Source of the DNA: Forficula auricularia
Lineage: Eukaryota; Arthropoda; Insecta; Dermaptera; Forficulidae
Assembly: GCA_024734495.1 (NCBI GenBank)
Contig: JALMQS010000089.1
Span: 2,429,445-2,493,444, forward strand
Direction of reading: 5' to 3'
DNA: 64,000 nt
Shown here: positions 41,557 to 53,092 of the stretch, piece by piece
Layout of the letters: each line of letters begins with the position of its first letter
How positions within the stretch are numbered: position 1 is the first letter of the stretch
Position numbers and translations under genes: made by a program
Notes under the pieces: model-generated
Databases searched by the model: none
Seen by the model: the letters and a program-made list of their open reading frames with translations, nothing else
What the model was told of the DNA's origin: nothing

Positions 41557-42841
41557 CTTTAAATAAACTTATTGTAATTTCAAACATTATTCATCACGGT
41601 TAATTATATATCCCTCCTACAGAGATAAGTATATTTTAATTGTCATTAATACGTATATTTTGATACAAAAAATAGTGGTTTTCTCTAGAAGAAATATTTT
41701 AGATTTATTAATTTAACCTATATACCAACCTTTATAAATTGGATAATGATGGGGATTGTTAAGAATCATTTTTATATCAATAACCTGAAAGGTATCCATT
41801 ATTCTTATATAAATATATATATAATTTCAATATATTCAAATATTCTTATTAAAATAATAGAAAGAAAGAAATTACTATTACTTTGACAGACAAGTAAAAA
41901 TCTAAAATACTTGATACAATAGATGAGTTTCAAAATTCTAATCGTGAGATGGCACTAGCGTAGTGATTTGTGTAAAATTCAAATATAACTAAATAATAAA
42001 TAAATACTTTTAAAGTAATTAAAAAATATTCACATTTTCTTATAATTGAAAAATAAATGTTCAGCTGAATTCAATTTTAAGTTGCTCATAATTACTGAAT
42101 TTTCATAATTATTTTAGAAATTGCTCGTTGGTTTTGAGAACTGAAAAAAAGAGACAAGATGAGGGAAAAGTCATGCGCCTAGTAAAGGGGGGGGGGGAGC
42201 AAGGGGGACACTGCCTCCCTTAGAAAAATCGAGTCAATATTTCAATAACTATTTATGCTGTGAGATTAATTTTATTCTTAAAAAATCAATACAGATTGAA
42301 AAATGTATATCTCAAAAAAAATTGTCTTCCCATATAGCCCAGATGGGTTGGGGGGGGGGGGTTTCAGCTTATATTAATTGGGGAAAATATTTTTTTTTTA
42401 GGGTCGTTTGGTATGGTGTGGATATGCTAAATCTAAGTTTGCGACCTCGAAAGTCTGGGGGACAACTTTTGGTGGCCGAAAAAAACCTTGAAATTTTCCA
42501 GTTTTTCGCTTACAACAGTTCATATTTTATAAATAACCGTTCTATTGTAAATTAAAGAAGATAAATTTTCACGTTGATTAAAAAAAAGAAATGCAAAATT
42601 AGTCTGGTTGTTTGACTTTTATTGGGGATCCAAAAAACAACCCCCAGGATCCCTAAAACTTTAATCGATTTTTTCCCATTTTGACCATGAAGGAGCACGT
42701 TTTTAACAAAGAAGCCTTTATACATTTTTAAAACTAGATTAAATTTGCTACAATTTAAACAAAGTTTCATATTAATTGGATAATGGTAACCTATGTCGCA
42801 ATGATGTTGAAATTTTGAAAAAATGCAATTCTGAAAATGCA
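41557..42841. repeat. Repeat C remainder; then nothing recognised
   Basis: Repeat C runs to about 41,990. 41,990-42,841 contains G runs at 42,190 and 42,350 and otherwise no recognisable gene. Confidence 0.45.
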
Positions 42842-44021
42842 GCGATTCATAAAAGGTATATGTTTGGCACCAACTTCAAAAAGTAATTTCGTGTTAATAT
42901 TTCGTCGTTTAGTTGTAACTAAATAAGATAATAATTATTTTATACCTTTTAGTGTATTTTTATATTTGTTGCACTTAATTTTTGAAGTCGGTTTTATTTT
43001 TTTCTTAAAAATTTTTATTTTTCTCTTTTTAGTGATGTTATTAATAGTGATTATATCATCAGAACTTGACCAAATTAATATGACACCATCCCTAAGACAC
43101 CCCCTTTCGGATAAAAAAAGAACCATCGAAATCGGTTCATAAACAAAGAGGTTAGGTCTAAACAAACCTAAACAAACCTAATAAAAAAGGTCTAATACCT
43201 ATGAAAAAAAATCGAAAAAAAATGGGACCAATCGGAAGCTAGACTGGACCCAATGCAAAAAAAATTTTCAAAATCGGTTGACAATTGGCGGAGATATGAG
43301 GTAACATAGGCACAAAAAAAAAAAAAAAAAAAAAAAATTCAATCGAATAGAGAACCTCCTCCTTTTTGAAGTCGGTTAAAAAAATCTCATTTTTTCCTTA
43401 ATAAAATGAAAAGCACTCATTCTAGAAATTTGATTTCTATTTCATTCCCTAGAAAAATTTTGTTGACTTGAACGTGTTCCTTGGACCACTTTTTAACCGA
43501 CTTCAAAAAGGAGGAGGTTCTCTATTCGATTGAATTTTTTTTTTTATTTATGTGCCTATGTTACCTCATATCTCCGCCAATTGTCAACCGATTTTGAAAA
43601 TTTTTTTTGCATTGGGTCAGTCTAGCTTCCGATTGGTCCCATTTTTTTTTCGATTTTTTTCATAGGTATTAGACCTTTTTATTAGGTTTGTTTAGGTTTG
43701 TTTAGACCTAACCTCTTTGTTTATGAACCGATTTCGATGGTTCTTTTTTTATCGAAAGGGGTGTCTTAGGGATGGTGTCATATTAATTTGGTCAAGTTCT
43801 GATGATATAATCACTATTAATAACATCACTAAAAAGAGAAAAATAAAAATTTTTAAGAAAAAAATAAAAACCGACTTCAAAAAATTAAGTGCAACAAATA
43901 TAAAAATACACTAAAAGGTATAAAATAATTATTATCTTATTTAGTTACAACTAAACGACGAAATATTAACACGAAATTACTTTTTGAAGTTGGTGCCAAA
44001 CATATACCTTTTATGAATCGC
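42842..44021. repeat. 1.18-kb palindrome built from two inverted repeat D copies
   Basis: Arms of about 540 bp (42,842-43,382 and 43,491-44,021) are nearly exact reverse complements, separated by 108 bases. Both arms carry the TTGAAGTCGGTT and CTCCTCCTTTTTGAAGTCGG words of repeat D and GCGATTCATAAAAGGTATAT at the outer ends. Mirror open frames (42,935-43,165 and 43,717-43,914) are symmetry effects. A third partial repeat D copy follows at 44,080-44,225. Confidence 0.85.
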
Positions 44022-44774
44022 ACTCGACGGATCTTACTTAGTACGTTTGGCGGGTACGCTCGCTTATAGGTATAGTTTGTTTGGCGTCGACTTTGAAAAG
44101 GATTGTGTTAATATTGCGTCGTTTGAGTTGTAACTAAATAAGATAATAATTATTTTGTACTTTTAGTGTGCTTATATTTATTGCATAATTTTGAAGTCGG
44201 TTATTTTTTCTTAAAAATTTTTGTTGAAACTCTTTGACTTAGATATCCTACATTTTCCAGACAGAATATGATCTGAATGCTCATGCGTCATGGAAAATGC
44301 TGGATATCTATAAATCTAAGAGTTTTATTAAAAAAGTGGTCCAAGTAAACGTTCAAGTCAATAAGATTTCCTACAGAATGAGATAGGAATCAAGTTCCTA
44401 GGATGAGTAATTTTCATTTTATGAAGGAAAAACTGCGATTTCTTTGCAGTTTTTCAACAAAAATTTGGTTGGGAGGTCACCACACCTCGCTCAACCCTGG
44501 CGCCGCCACTGCCTAACTACGCCAATGGGAAAAATATTGCATATTTCTTTTTCATTGACCCTTTGAACCCTGAAGTAGGAAGGGAAACATCGGTTGAAAA
44601 GTTTTTAAAAGTAAACGTTCCAATAAATAGGCTTTTATTGGAAAAATTATCTTTTTATTTATTCTTGAACTGCCTTCCATTAAATCCTCAACTATAAATC
44701 TACCAGTCGGTTTTCAAAATTAATTTTTTTCTTTTAATTGTTTTATTTATTTTTAATGTTTGTCCAAGGATATT

Positions 44775-45329
44775 GATGGATGAAATTGACCCAACAAGGC
44801 TGGAATCAATGATGACAAGACTTCTAATAACATACCAGGAACAGACGATACAAGCATATTGGAAGGGCGTAGACACATCCTTATACTGCCCATACTACAA
44901 GAATATTAAAAGAGACCTGACCATGGAGACTCTCTTAATGAAGACAGGACCGAGGAAAGAGACAAGAAGAAATGGACAAGAGTAAGATGTGGCAGTGTGG
45001 GAGAGGGACGAAAAACATATTGTCTAGATGGTGTGGAGAGGACAAAGAGACGTTTGACCACGCTAAAATATGTACAGAAATGAGAAGAGACACTGGATTT
45101 GACTTACAAGATTGGGAGAAGAAATTGACAGATACACTCTGGAGATGATGGACAAGATAGACAAGGGACCGACAAATAAAAGTGACGACGGACAGAAGAA
45201 GACGGCTTAGAAGAGAAAAAGAGAAAGAAATATTTTGTGTATTTTGTATATTAACTATTTAAGTAATGTAAAAAGAAGTGTATGAATCCAAAACCCAAAT
45301 AGGGTAAGGATTGAAAAAAATAAAAATAA
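44775..45329 (+). mobile_element. 5'-truncated LINE tail with a 20-bp target duplication
   Basis: Bounded by AATGTTTGTCCAAGGATATT on both sides (44,755-44,774 and 45,330-45,349). The insert encodes a Cys-poor C-terminal remnant (a WCGEDKETFDHAKICTEM segment resembling the CxxCGxxxETxxHxxxxC knuckle of LINE RTs) and ends in an A-rich tail. Confidence 0.82.
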
Positions 45330-45349
45330 AATGTTTGTCCAAGGATATT

Positions 45350-45780
45350 TATTAGTTAATCAATGGAAAATTGGTAGGCAAAATGAAAACTGCATCCGAA
45401 TAAAAATTAATTATTTATTTAAACGTTATTTTCTTTCTCTAAAAAACTGTCATTTCAGAAAATATTCTCTCCGTTTCTTCAGTGTTAAAAGGACTCAACG
45501 AAAGAACCATCTATATCTTGCCTCCTTTAATGCAACTCTTGTATTCATCTGTTGAGGCCAGAGAAAAATTCCGCATCTATTCTGCAATTTACGTATCTAT
45601 ATAATAATTTAAATTTTTTTATTTATTTAATATTACTCAGCCTAAGCTATTAGACAAGTGAATCAACAATCATCTATCTGTTCAGTGATCTGATTGATAC
45701 TTTAACAAAATGCATTTTTCTATATCCAATCTCGTTTTTGATCCAATGAGAAATAACAAATCATATATTTTTAATTAAAA
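45350..45780. other. Non-coding, nothing recognised
   Basis: AT-rich sequence with a 74-codon open frame (45,331-45,555) that straddles the LINE target duplication and shows no family features. Confidence 0.4.
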
Positions 45781-45781
45781 A

Positions 45782-45820
45782 GACTGATGAAAAAGGTGTA
45801 AACTTTGAAACTATAGTCTC
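45782..45820 (+). ncRNA. Hammerhead-like motif (solo)
   Basis: CTGATGA (45,784-45,790), unpaired A, AAAG/CTTT stem II, GAAA (45,807-45,810), C-TATA-G, GTC (45,816-45,818), and GA/TC proximal stem I. Same class as the 23-kb motifs but not inside a palindrome. Confidence 0.5.
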
Positions 45821-45849
45821 AAACAAATCAATTACATATACAAACTTGA

Positions 45850-46690
45850 AACAGATTGATAACGAGCATAGGCAGGGGAGTTTGTTTAAGTAATTAAGAC
45901 GCAGATTTAGAGATGTAGCTTTTAATATAAAGTTAATAATAAAAGTTTATACAGTTAAATATAAAGAGTGTAATTCAGAACAAAGGTATTCAATGGAAGT
46001 GAGAGTAAAGAGACAATACAAAAGATAGACTCGTTCTTCTGTATGCTGCTTCCATCTCGCGGATCGCAGTATCAGTTCCATCACTTCCCCTCGAGATGTG
46101 AGATGGTGGATGTGTTGAGTCCGGCCATGGTCATACAGCTGGTATGTTTGTGTTCCGGCAGACTTTTGGTAAGCATGTCTGCCACCATATCCTCTGTAGG
46201 GACATGACCAATCTTGAGTCGCCGCGCCTTCAGGGCTTCCCATATAAAATGGTGGCGAATGTCTATATGCATACAGTTTTCGGATTGTTAATTCAGATTT
46301 CTTCGGAAATGGACTTCTTGTCATCTTTCCTTTAAGACAAATGTCACATTCAAATTCACCAGTGGTATCACTATTGAGTTTTATGCCGGCCATCGTTGAT
46401 TTCCTCGCGACATCTTGAAGATCCTTTGAGTTCAAGTGGTCTAATCGGTGGTGCCATACTTCAATACTAAGTGGATTGGTAGGGGAGAATAATGCCTCAC
46501 TCGTGGTTGGTTGACTAGAGGGATTTTCATATTCATTCACGTAGTACATGTCGTCTATTAGATCAGCAATAGTTTTAACGTTTCCTTCTGAGTCGATGAC
46601 GTAAGTCGTATGATAATATATGACTTCGTAGCCTTTTTAATATCTTATAATCTTGCTGACAGATATTAAATTGGATCTTAAATGAGGTGC
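45850..46690 (-). mobile_element. Copia-type LTR retrotransposon with an internal deletion
   Basis: From about 46,640 on the minus strand: YYHTTYVIDSEGN, then the Gag-pre-integrase zinc domain (WHHRLDHLNSKDL, ECDICLKGKMTRSPF) to about 46,280, joined directly, in another frame, to the end of RNase H (HIDIRHHFIW, PTEDMVADMLTKSLPEHKH; 46,081-46,272). The integrase core and the reverse transcriptase are deleted. A purine tract (GAGGGGAAG near 46,087) precedes an LTR-like TGATGGAACTG that runs to about 45,850. Confidence 0.8.
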
Positions 46691-46859
46691 GTGCAGAACA
46701 TCAATTAAATTAAAAAAATGCTCCATTTTTATTATGGTAATAGAATATAACTATCTACTGGATTGATAAGAGAAATAAGCTATTTTAAGCTCAAGAATTT
46801 TAAATGGATCTCTTAAGTAGAAAATAATCTTTTAAATCTGTTTTTAATGAAGTTTTAAG

Positions 46860-48852
46860 ATCATTATAAACCCTTATTTTCTTAGTTGTAACTTTTCAAT
46901 TTAATAATTATTTATTTATTAATTAAATAATTGATTTTTTTTTAGATCTAATTGATTTAATATTTTTTTTATTTGATGTCTTATAAAAATTAGTTCTTAT
47001 GAAAGTTGTTCAGTTTTTTTTTTTTTATAGATTTAGGAAATGTAAATAAATAAAATGAATGAATTTGTTGTTAACAACAAAATCACAATAGAAGAATGGG
47101 AAGATTTTTTCGGTAATCTTTACACGAGCAAGCACAATATGCCCTAATGTCGAACCTTTAACTTATAATATTGACGACATATTCTTTTTTAAGGAAGAAA
47201 TAGAAAAAGAAGTAAAAACCCTGAAAAATAGAAAGTCCCCGGGCCCTGACAACATATCCAATGAGATGTTAAAGTATGGTGGCCGCGAGCTTGTCCTGAA
47301 GATCACTCAAATGTTTCAGAACATCTTGACACAATGTGAAATCCCTAAGTCCTGGAAAGAGAGCTTAATAATTCCTATATTTAAGAAAGGTAGTAAAGCA
47401 GACCTTAATAACTATCGTGGTATAACTTTACTAAATACTATACTAAAGCTCTTTACTAAAATTATCCTTAACTGCTGGACTACATTAAACCGAGAGAGGA
47501 ACAACAGGGTTTTAGAAAGAACCGCTCAACAACTGACGCTATATTTATTATAGGACAAATAGTTGAAAAATCAATCGAATTCAACAACCCGGCATACTTA
47601 TGTTTCATAGACCTTAAAAAAGCTTTTTTATCGGGTAAGATTAGAAGATATAATAGGTTGTCTCAGAGAAAGAGAGGTTCCAGAAAGATTAATTAGAATA
47701 ATAAAAGATCTAAACACAAATACAAGAGCAAAAATAAAATCGAATAACCAGATATCGGGATCTATTTCAATAACAAGTGGAGTGAGGCAGGGGGGATTCG
47801 TTAAGTCCTTTGCTCTTCATCTCATTATGGATAAAATTTTAGCATATTTGACGACCCATCTTGGATTCAAAAAGTGGAGAAAACTCCATACAGGTTGTAT
47901 GTTATGCTGATGACGTGGTTTTGGTGTCGGACAGCGAGCAAAATCTGCAAAATCTCTTATCACACAATTCGATCAAAAGGCAGAAAGATTAAATATGGAA
48001 ATATCTATTGGAAAAACAAAATGTATTGTGATAGGAAAAGAACAGCTTAAGTGTGAAATCAAACTTAAAAATACAATATTAGATCAAGTTGAAAAATTTA
48101 ACTATTTGGGAGCTGAGATTTCGGCGCACAGAGATCTCAGCCAAGAGATTAAAACCCAAGTAACAAAAGGAGCTAGGATAGCTCGTCCAGTCTATATGGT
48201 ATGGTTTGGAAAAACAAATATATGTCAGCAAAAAGCAAAGTACGAATTTATAAGACCCGCGTACGGCCCGTGTTGACATATGCAGCAGAAACCAGAGCAT
48301 CGACAATTACCACCCAGCAACTACTCCGAACATCAGAGATGAGAATAATAAGGGCTATACATGCGAAAACATTGAGGGATAGAATCCGCAGCAAAAATCT
48401 AAGAGAACTAAGCGAAATCCAGGATATAGTGGAATGGATCGATGTGAGAAAGAGAGGATGGGGGGAACATGTGGAACGAATGACGGATGACCGCCTTACA
48501 AAAATCGTGAAGGAAAATCGCCCACGTGGCACACGGAGCAGAGGGTGGCCGAAAAAAAGATGGAAAGATGCCGCAGCAAGAAACTAACGTCTTTATTCTT
48601 TTTTTCTTATTGGAAGAACAGGCGAAAGCCTATAGAGATGATGAAGAAGAAGGAAATGTAAAGAAAAATATTGGTTTCCATTTAAAAAACAGAACTTGAC
48701 CTTGAAATAGCCTTGAAAGCTTGTTCTAGGTCGACAAACAATAGCGTGGTTTAGTTTCCCCCTCGATATAAATATACTTTTATTTGAAACTTTTTTTCAA
48801 ATAATGCTCTGTTTTTGAGTTATAAGACTAGCTCAAGATAAAAAACTCACCC
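46860..48852. mobile_element. Second long-TIR element copy, split by a LINE
   Basis: 46,860-47,046 and 48,651-48,852 match the right arm of the 37-kb element (GATCTAATTGATTTAATATT; GAAAGCTTGTTCTAGGTCGA; end CTCACCC). Only one arm remains; a LINE sits in it between 12-bp duplications. Confidence 0.72.
47047..48650 (+). mobile_element. 5'-truncated RTE-like LINE with 12-bp target duplication
   Basis: Flanked by AGGAAATGTAAA (47,035-47,046 and 48,651-48,662). It encodes the RT and C-terminus in several frames: KSPGPDNISNEMLKYGG (about 47,230-47,280), SLIIPIFKKGSKADLNNYRG, an IDLKKAF motif A (about 47,610), YADDVVLVSD (about 47,905-47,930), FNYLGAEISAH, and a final RKRGWGEHVERMTDDR then GWPKKRWKDAAARN ending about 48,587. 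Frameshifts and stops separate these blocks, so it is inactive. Confidence 0.83.
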
Positions 48853-49252
48853 GAATATTAAAATTTTCTCATACTAGGATATGGGCAAGTAAGTGTAATG
48901 TAATATTTCTAAAACGTTAAGACTTTGAGATTATTTGCAGGGGATTTCTCTTGTCAAGCGTAACGAGTAATAAATAATATATTATTATAAAGCATGATTA
49001 TATAATTGAAAAAGTAAGTTAAGATATAAACAGGACAAATTTGGGGAAAATAAATATTCAAACATGTCAGAGAATAAGATTGTTTAATTTTCAAGCAAAA
49101 GAAGCATACAATCAATATACACAATGGGAGAAGTACAAATAGTCTTACTAGACACAAAGCTTGAATCTAAATGACTGTAGGTTGTCAACTGCGTCGATTT
49201 AATTGTCTTGTGGACAACCTCATTTACATGTTTGTCATTTCTGAGTTTTAAT

Positions 49253-50579
49253 TTAGTTATTTAAAATAGAGGCAATTTTCTTGGAGTGGAGTTTCATATG
49301 GATTTGAAGATTACCTTTTCGTGAAAAACCCTTCTCGCAGTGATCACAGACGAAAGGCTTTTCGCCTGTATGAATAAGTAAATGCGTTTTGAGCTGATTC
49401 ATTTGTTTAAAACCTTTATTACAATGGTCACAGACGAAAGGCTTTTCACCAGTATGAATAAATAAATGCGATTTGAGAGAACTTTTATGAGAGAAACCCT
49501 TCTCACAGTGATCACAGACAAAGGCTTTTCGCCTGTATGAATAAGTAAATGGCTCTTGAGATTACTCCTATCTGAGAAACGCTTATCACAGTGATCACAG
49601 ACGAAAGGCTTTTCACCAGTATGAATAAGTAAATGCGTTTTGAGCTGACTCATTTGTGAAAAACCTTTATTACAATGGTCACAGACGAAAGGCTTTTCAC
49701 CAGTATGAATAAATAAATGCGATTTGAAAGAACTTTTATGAGAGAAACCCTTCTCACATTGATCCCAGACGAAAGGCTTTTGGCCTGTATGAATTAATAA
49801 ATGCGTTTTGAGATTATCTATTCGCGAGAAACGCTTATTGCATTGATCACAGATGAAAAGCTTTTGGCGTGTATGCTTGTTATTAGAATGATTTCCCAGA
49901 CGTTTTGATTTCAATTTTTCTTGATCATTAGGACAGTATAAAGACCGTTTGGAGGAATTATATCGATTATGAAAGGTCACTTTAGAAGCCTTCTCCCTCT
50001 GTGGAGTCATGACAATAAGAGGTTCCGGATTTGTTTCAACGCTGTATTTCCGATCGCTCAGATGGCTTGTTAAGAGTACTTCTTCCGAATGGCCTTCCTG
50101 TATATGGCTTTCGAATTCAGACAATGATAGAAATCCAGAGAAACATTCCTCACAGAAATAATCTTCAGTTTCATTCTTAGTTCGATTACTTGTATCTGGA
50201 AAAAAATAATGTATTGATGATATGAATTTAGAGATGAAATTTTATATAGGGCAGTAAAGTTTATTGTAGTTTTGTTATTTTTAAGCAATCTCAAAAAGAT
50301 TAATCCCTTGAATGTCCTAATGGTCTCCGAGATCTCAGGACAAAGGGAGTGAGTCCTATTTTAATCTAAATTAGAATTTGAACAAGAGTTTTAGGAGAAT
50401 GCTTCCAATGTTATCAATCAAATAAAGGAACTTACCCTCAGCTGATGTATTTCTTCTTAATTGAAATTTCATTTTTAAAATTAAATGTAATTTCCTATGT
50501 ATACATTTCTTTTGATGTTTGTTCAAGAATTCTTCACTAATGAACATTGTCTTGCAATCACAGCACAAGAAATGTGGCC
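49253..50579 (-). pseudogene. C2H2 zinc-finger protein, unit 3 (seven fingers, one-base frameshift)
   Basis: Same architecture as unit 1. Exon one is 50,579-50,436 (144 nt, GTAAG donor), exon two starts at 50,195 with the same split codon. After the YFCEEC finger and linker come four fingers in frame; the second of these has lost its first cysteine (VWDQC). At about 49,519 a base is missing in a GACGAAAGG-type word (reads GACAAAGG), shifting the frame; three further intact fingers and the ASILNN end (stop at 49,253) follow in the shifted frame. With one base restored the unit would be whole, so this is either a very young pseudogene or a sequencing error. The apparent start at 50,124 is a TTG. 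Confidence 0.85.
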
Positions 50580-50619
50580 CTGAAAAAGATATAATTTCAA
50601 TTATTATTAGTTACATATA

Positions 50620-51829
50620 AATGTTCAAGGTCTCCATGGACACTAGCATGTTAAAATCGACTCCAGATGAATATAAATGAACCAATTCTGACTTGATTCG
50701 AATTAATTTATATAATATATATATAATCCCTGGAGACTTTATGCTTCAGTTAAAAGCTATATATTAATATTATATGTCGAATTGTCAACCCAAAAACCCC
50801 CTAACCGGTGAATTTCATCCAAATCGTTAGAGCCGTTTTCGAGAACCCGATTTTATATGCAGGGTGTTCCACAGAGCTCGTTCATTAAAAGTTTTCATGG
50901 AAGGAGTTGAGAGAAAATTTTGAACTTTAACATATTTATGTTTTGGAATATGCTCTTTTTAAATAAATTATTAACAACTTTTGGACACCTTCTGCTTTGC
51001 CGAAATCACTATCAACTTATATATTTTCTATGGAACCCTCCAAATATTTTTGCATCATTAGATTAAGTGTTAAAAACTAAGATGATTTTGTATAATGCAC
51101 TTGATGTCTAAAACTTATAATTTCTGAGCTATTTTAGATAGATTCTACATAAAAATCCAATACAAGTTTATTAAATATTCCATATACTTAAAATGAATAG
51201 TTTTTTAAATAAAAAATATTTTAAATTTCACTCGTCCAGATCATAAATTTTTTATACATAACTAGCTGGCGCCCGGGCCTTCGGCCCGGTCCCACCTAAC
51301 CCCTGGCGGGGAGCGTCTCGTTTTATGCTTAAAATTTATATAGATAATAGGTGAACTGACCACGCATTGATCAAAAATTTAAAAATATTTAAAAAATAAT
51401 AATAGTTTTGAAAATAAATTGAAAATGTAAATAATTATAGAATAGGTATTAAAACAGTAAATGAATTTGCTTTTACCCCTCCAGAGAGGCGCTGGCGTTG
51501 TTTCCTCGAAAAAAAAAAAAAAAACATTTTTTTTTACATGCCACAGGTGTGATATCTATAAAAACACTCGTGTATTTGAATGGAATGTTGTGTGAAAATT
51601 TCAAAGAAATCATGAAGAATTTTCGGAGATCCTTCAACGTATCACTTAAACGTAACAATACATTTTATTTATATAGATAAATAAGATCTAGACGGGTGAA
51701 ATTTAAAATATTTTTTATTTAAAAAACTATTCATTTTAATTAATTTTATAATTTTCTCATTAATATATCAAAGAATAATTAACACATTAACGATAATTGT
51801 TTTTGATTGCGTTTTTTAAACAAGATATA
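50620..51829. other. Non-coding DNA with a GC-rich hairpin
   Basis: The unit 3 duplication ends near 50,620. 50,740-50,790 shares TTAAAAGCTATATATTAATA with 21.8 and 22.05 kb. A GC-rich hairpin (CCGGGCCTTCGGCCCGG, 51,273-51,289) in otherwise AT-rich DNA resembles the terminal hairpin of some non-autonomous elements. No gene. Confidence 0.45.
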
Positions 51830-52514
51830 CAGGGTGGGGCAAAAGTAATCACCCTATTGTAAAACGCTATAAGAAAAGTAATCACCCGATGTTCTATTGC
51901 TGTATTTTTTTTTAATGAAAAACTTTGGTTCTGCTTGTGAAATTTGTTTATTTAATCCATTAGAATTTATTCCATCAAGTCGAGAAAATGATATCGGCCA
52001 AGTGGCCGCAGCCAGAGTTGATGACCATAAAGGCCCGTTTTATGGCATTTTCCATCACTCTTGCCAGAACTTCGGGCGACAGGTTCTCGCATTCCTGGCG
52101 AATATTCTCCTTAAGGGCTTTAAGAGTCTGAGGCTTGTTGACGTAAACCCGCGTCTTCAAAAAACCCCATAAAAAGAAGTCTGGAACGGTTAAATCGGGT
52201 GATCTGGCCGGCCAGTGCAAATTACCAAAACGAGATTAAGCGACCCGGAAATCAACTCAACTCTGGCGGCGGCCACTTGGCCGATATCATTTTCTCGACT
52301 TGATGGAATAAATTCTAATGGTTGAATAAAAGATTTCACTGTCGATGGTAACAGAATTGTTTTTATTTTTAACCTAAAATTCTAATGGATTAAATAACAA
52401 ATTTCACAAGCAGAACCAAAGTTTTCATTAAAAAAAAAATACAGCAAAAGAACATCGGGTGATTACTTTTCTTATAGCGTTTTCCAATAGGGTGATTATT
52501 TTTGCCCCACCCTG
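51830..52514 (-). mobile_element. Mariner-like element with foldback interior
   Basis: Ends CAGGGTGGGGCAAAAGTAAT at 51,830 and its inverse at 52,514, each flanked by TA. The terminal 140 bp are inverted repeats. An inner inverted repeat (GTCGAGAAAATGATATCGGC; about 51,978-52,016 and 52,272-52,312) lies inside. The uninterrupted target relative is at about 55,195-55,225. Confidence 0.85.
51975..52220 (-). pseudogene. C-terminal mariner-like transposase fragment
   Basis: Reads HWPARSPDLTVPDFFLWG, the box with the third catalytic aspartate (PDFFLWG), then KTRVYVNKPQTLKALKENIR and a GCGHLADIIF end. The N-terminal and first two catalytic parts are absent, so it is a deletion derivative. The apparent start is a TTG. 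Confidence 0.85.
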
Positions 52515-52516
52515 TA

Positions 52517-53090
52517 TATATTGCGAGACTACTGCTGGTTGAGGCTATTGGAGTCTGCTGAATCTTAAGTCTGGACCAAGAGAGAATGAAAAAGATGTGA
52601 TCCATCTAGCTATGATCAAGCATCATTTCGCGATTAGCCCGCATGACTTTTTATTTCAAACACTGATATGGATCACCAAATGGATTTGTAATCTGAGATG
52701 TTATATATTCAATCGCCCAGTCCAGCGCGCACGTGTGTTAGGTGTTTGCCATTAATTAATCATAAGTTTCCTGTATTTTATTGGATCGCGAATCGAATGC
52801 AGATGATTTTTGACAGATATTAAGTGAAAATAATATCCGAATTTATATATTTCTAACTTGAAATAATGAAGTTAAATAATTTTATAATTTTCTCGTTTTG
52901 AATTATTTTGCTTTCTTATTATAAAGATCTAAGTAGGCGTTAAATTTTTCTTTGTGATTCATTTTATTAACAATAACTGTTGCTGTTCGTGTGAAATATA
53001 AAAACAAACCCGGCCAGGACAACAAAAAGAAAAACAATAACATTTCATATTCATAACCTAACTTTATTTGTAAATTAACCAGAAAATTGG
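52517..53090 (+). repeat. Repeat family F, forward copy
   Basis: GAGACTACTGCTGGTTGAGG onward; recurs forward at 55,208-55,390 and inverted at 54,480-54,990. Its left part (51,780-51,829) is separated by the mariner-like element. Unclassified. Confidence 0.6.
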
Positions 53091-53092
53091 TT

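Noticed and set aside
44773..44985. 70-residue ATG-started protein near 44.8 kb
   Set aside because: It is the open part of a truncated LINE tail framed by a 20-bp target duplication.
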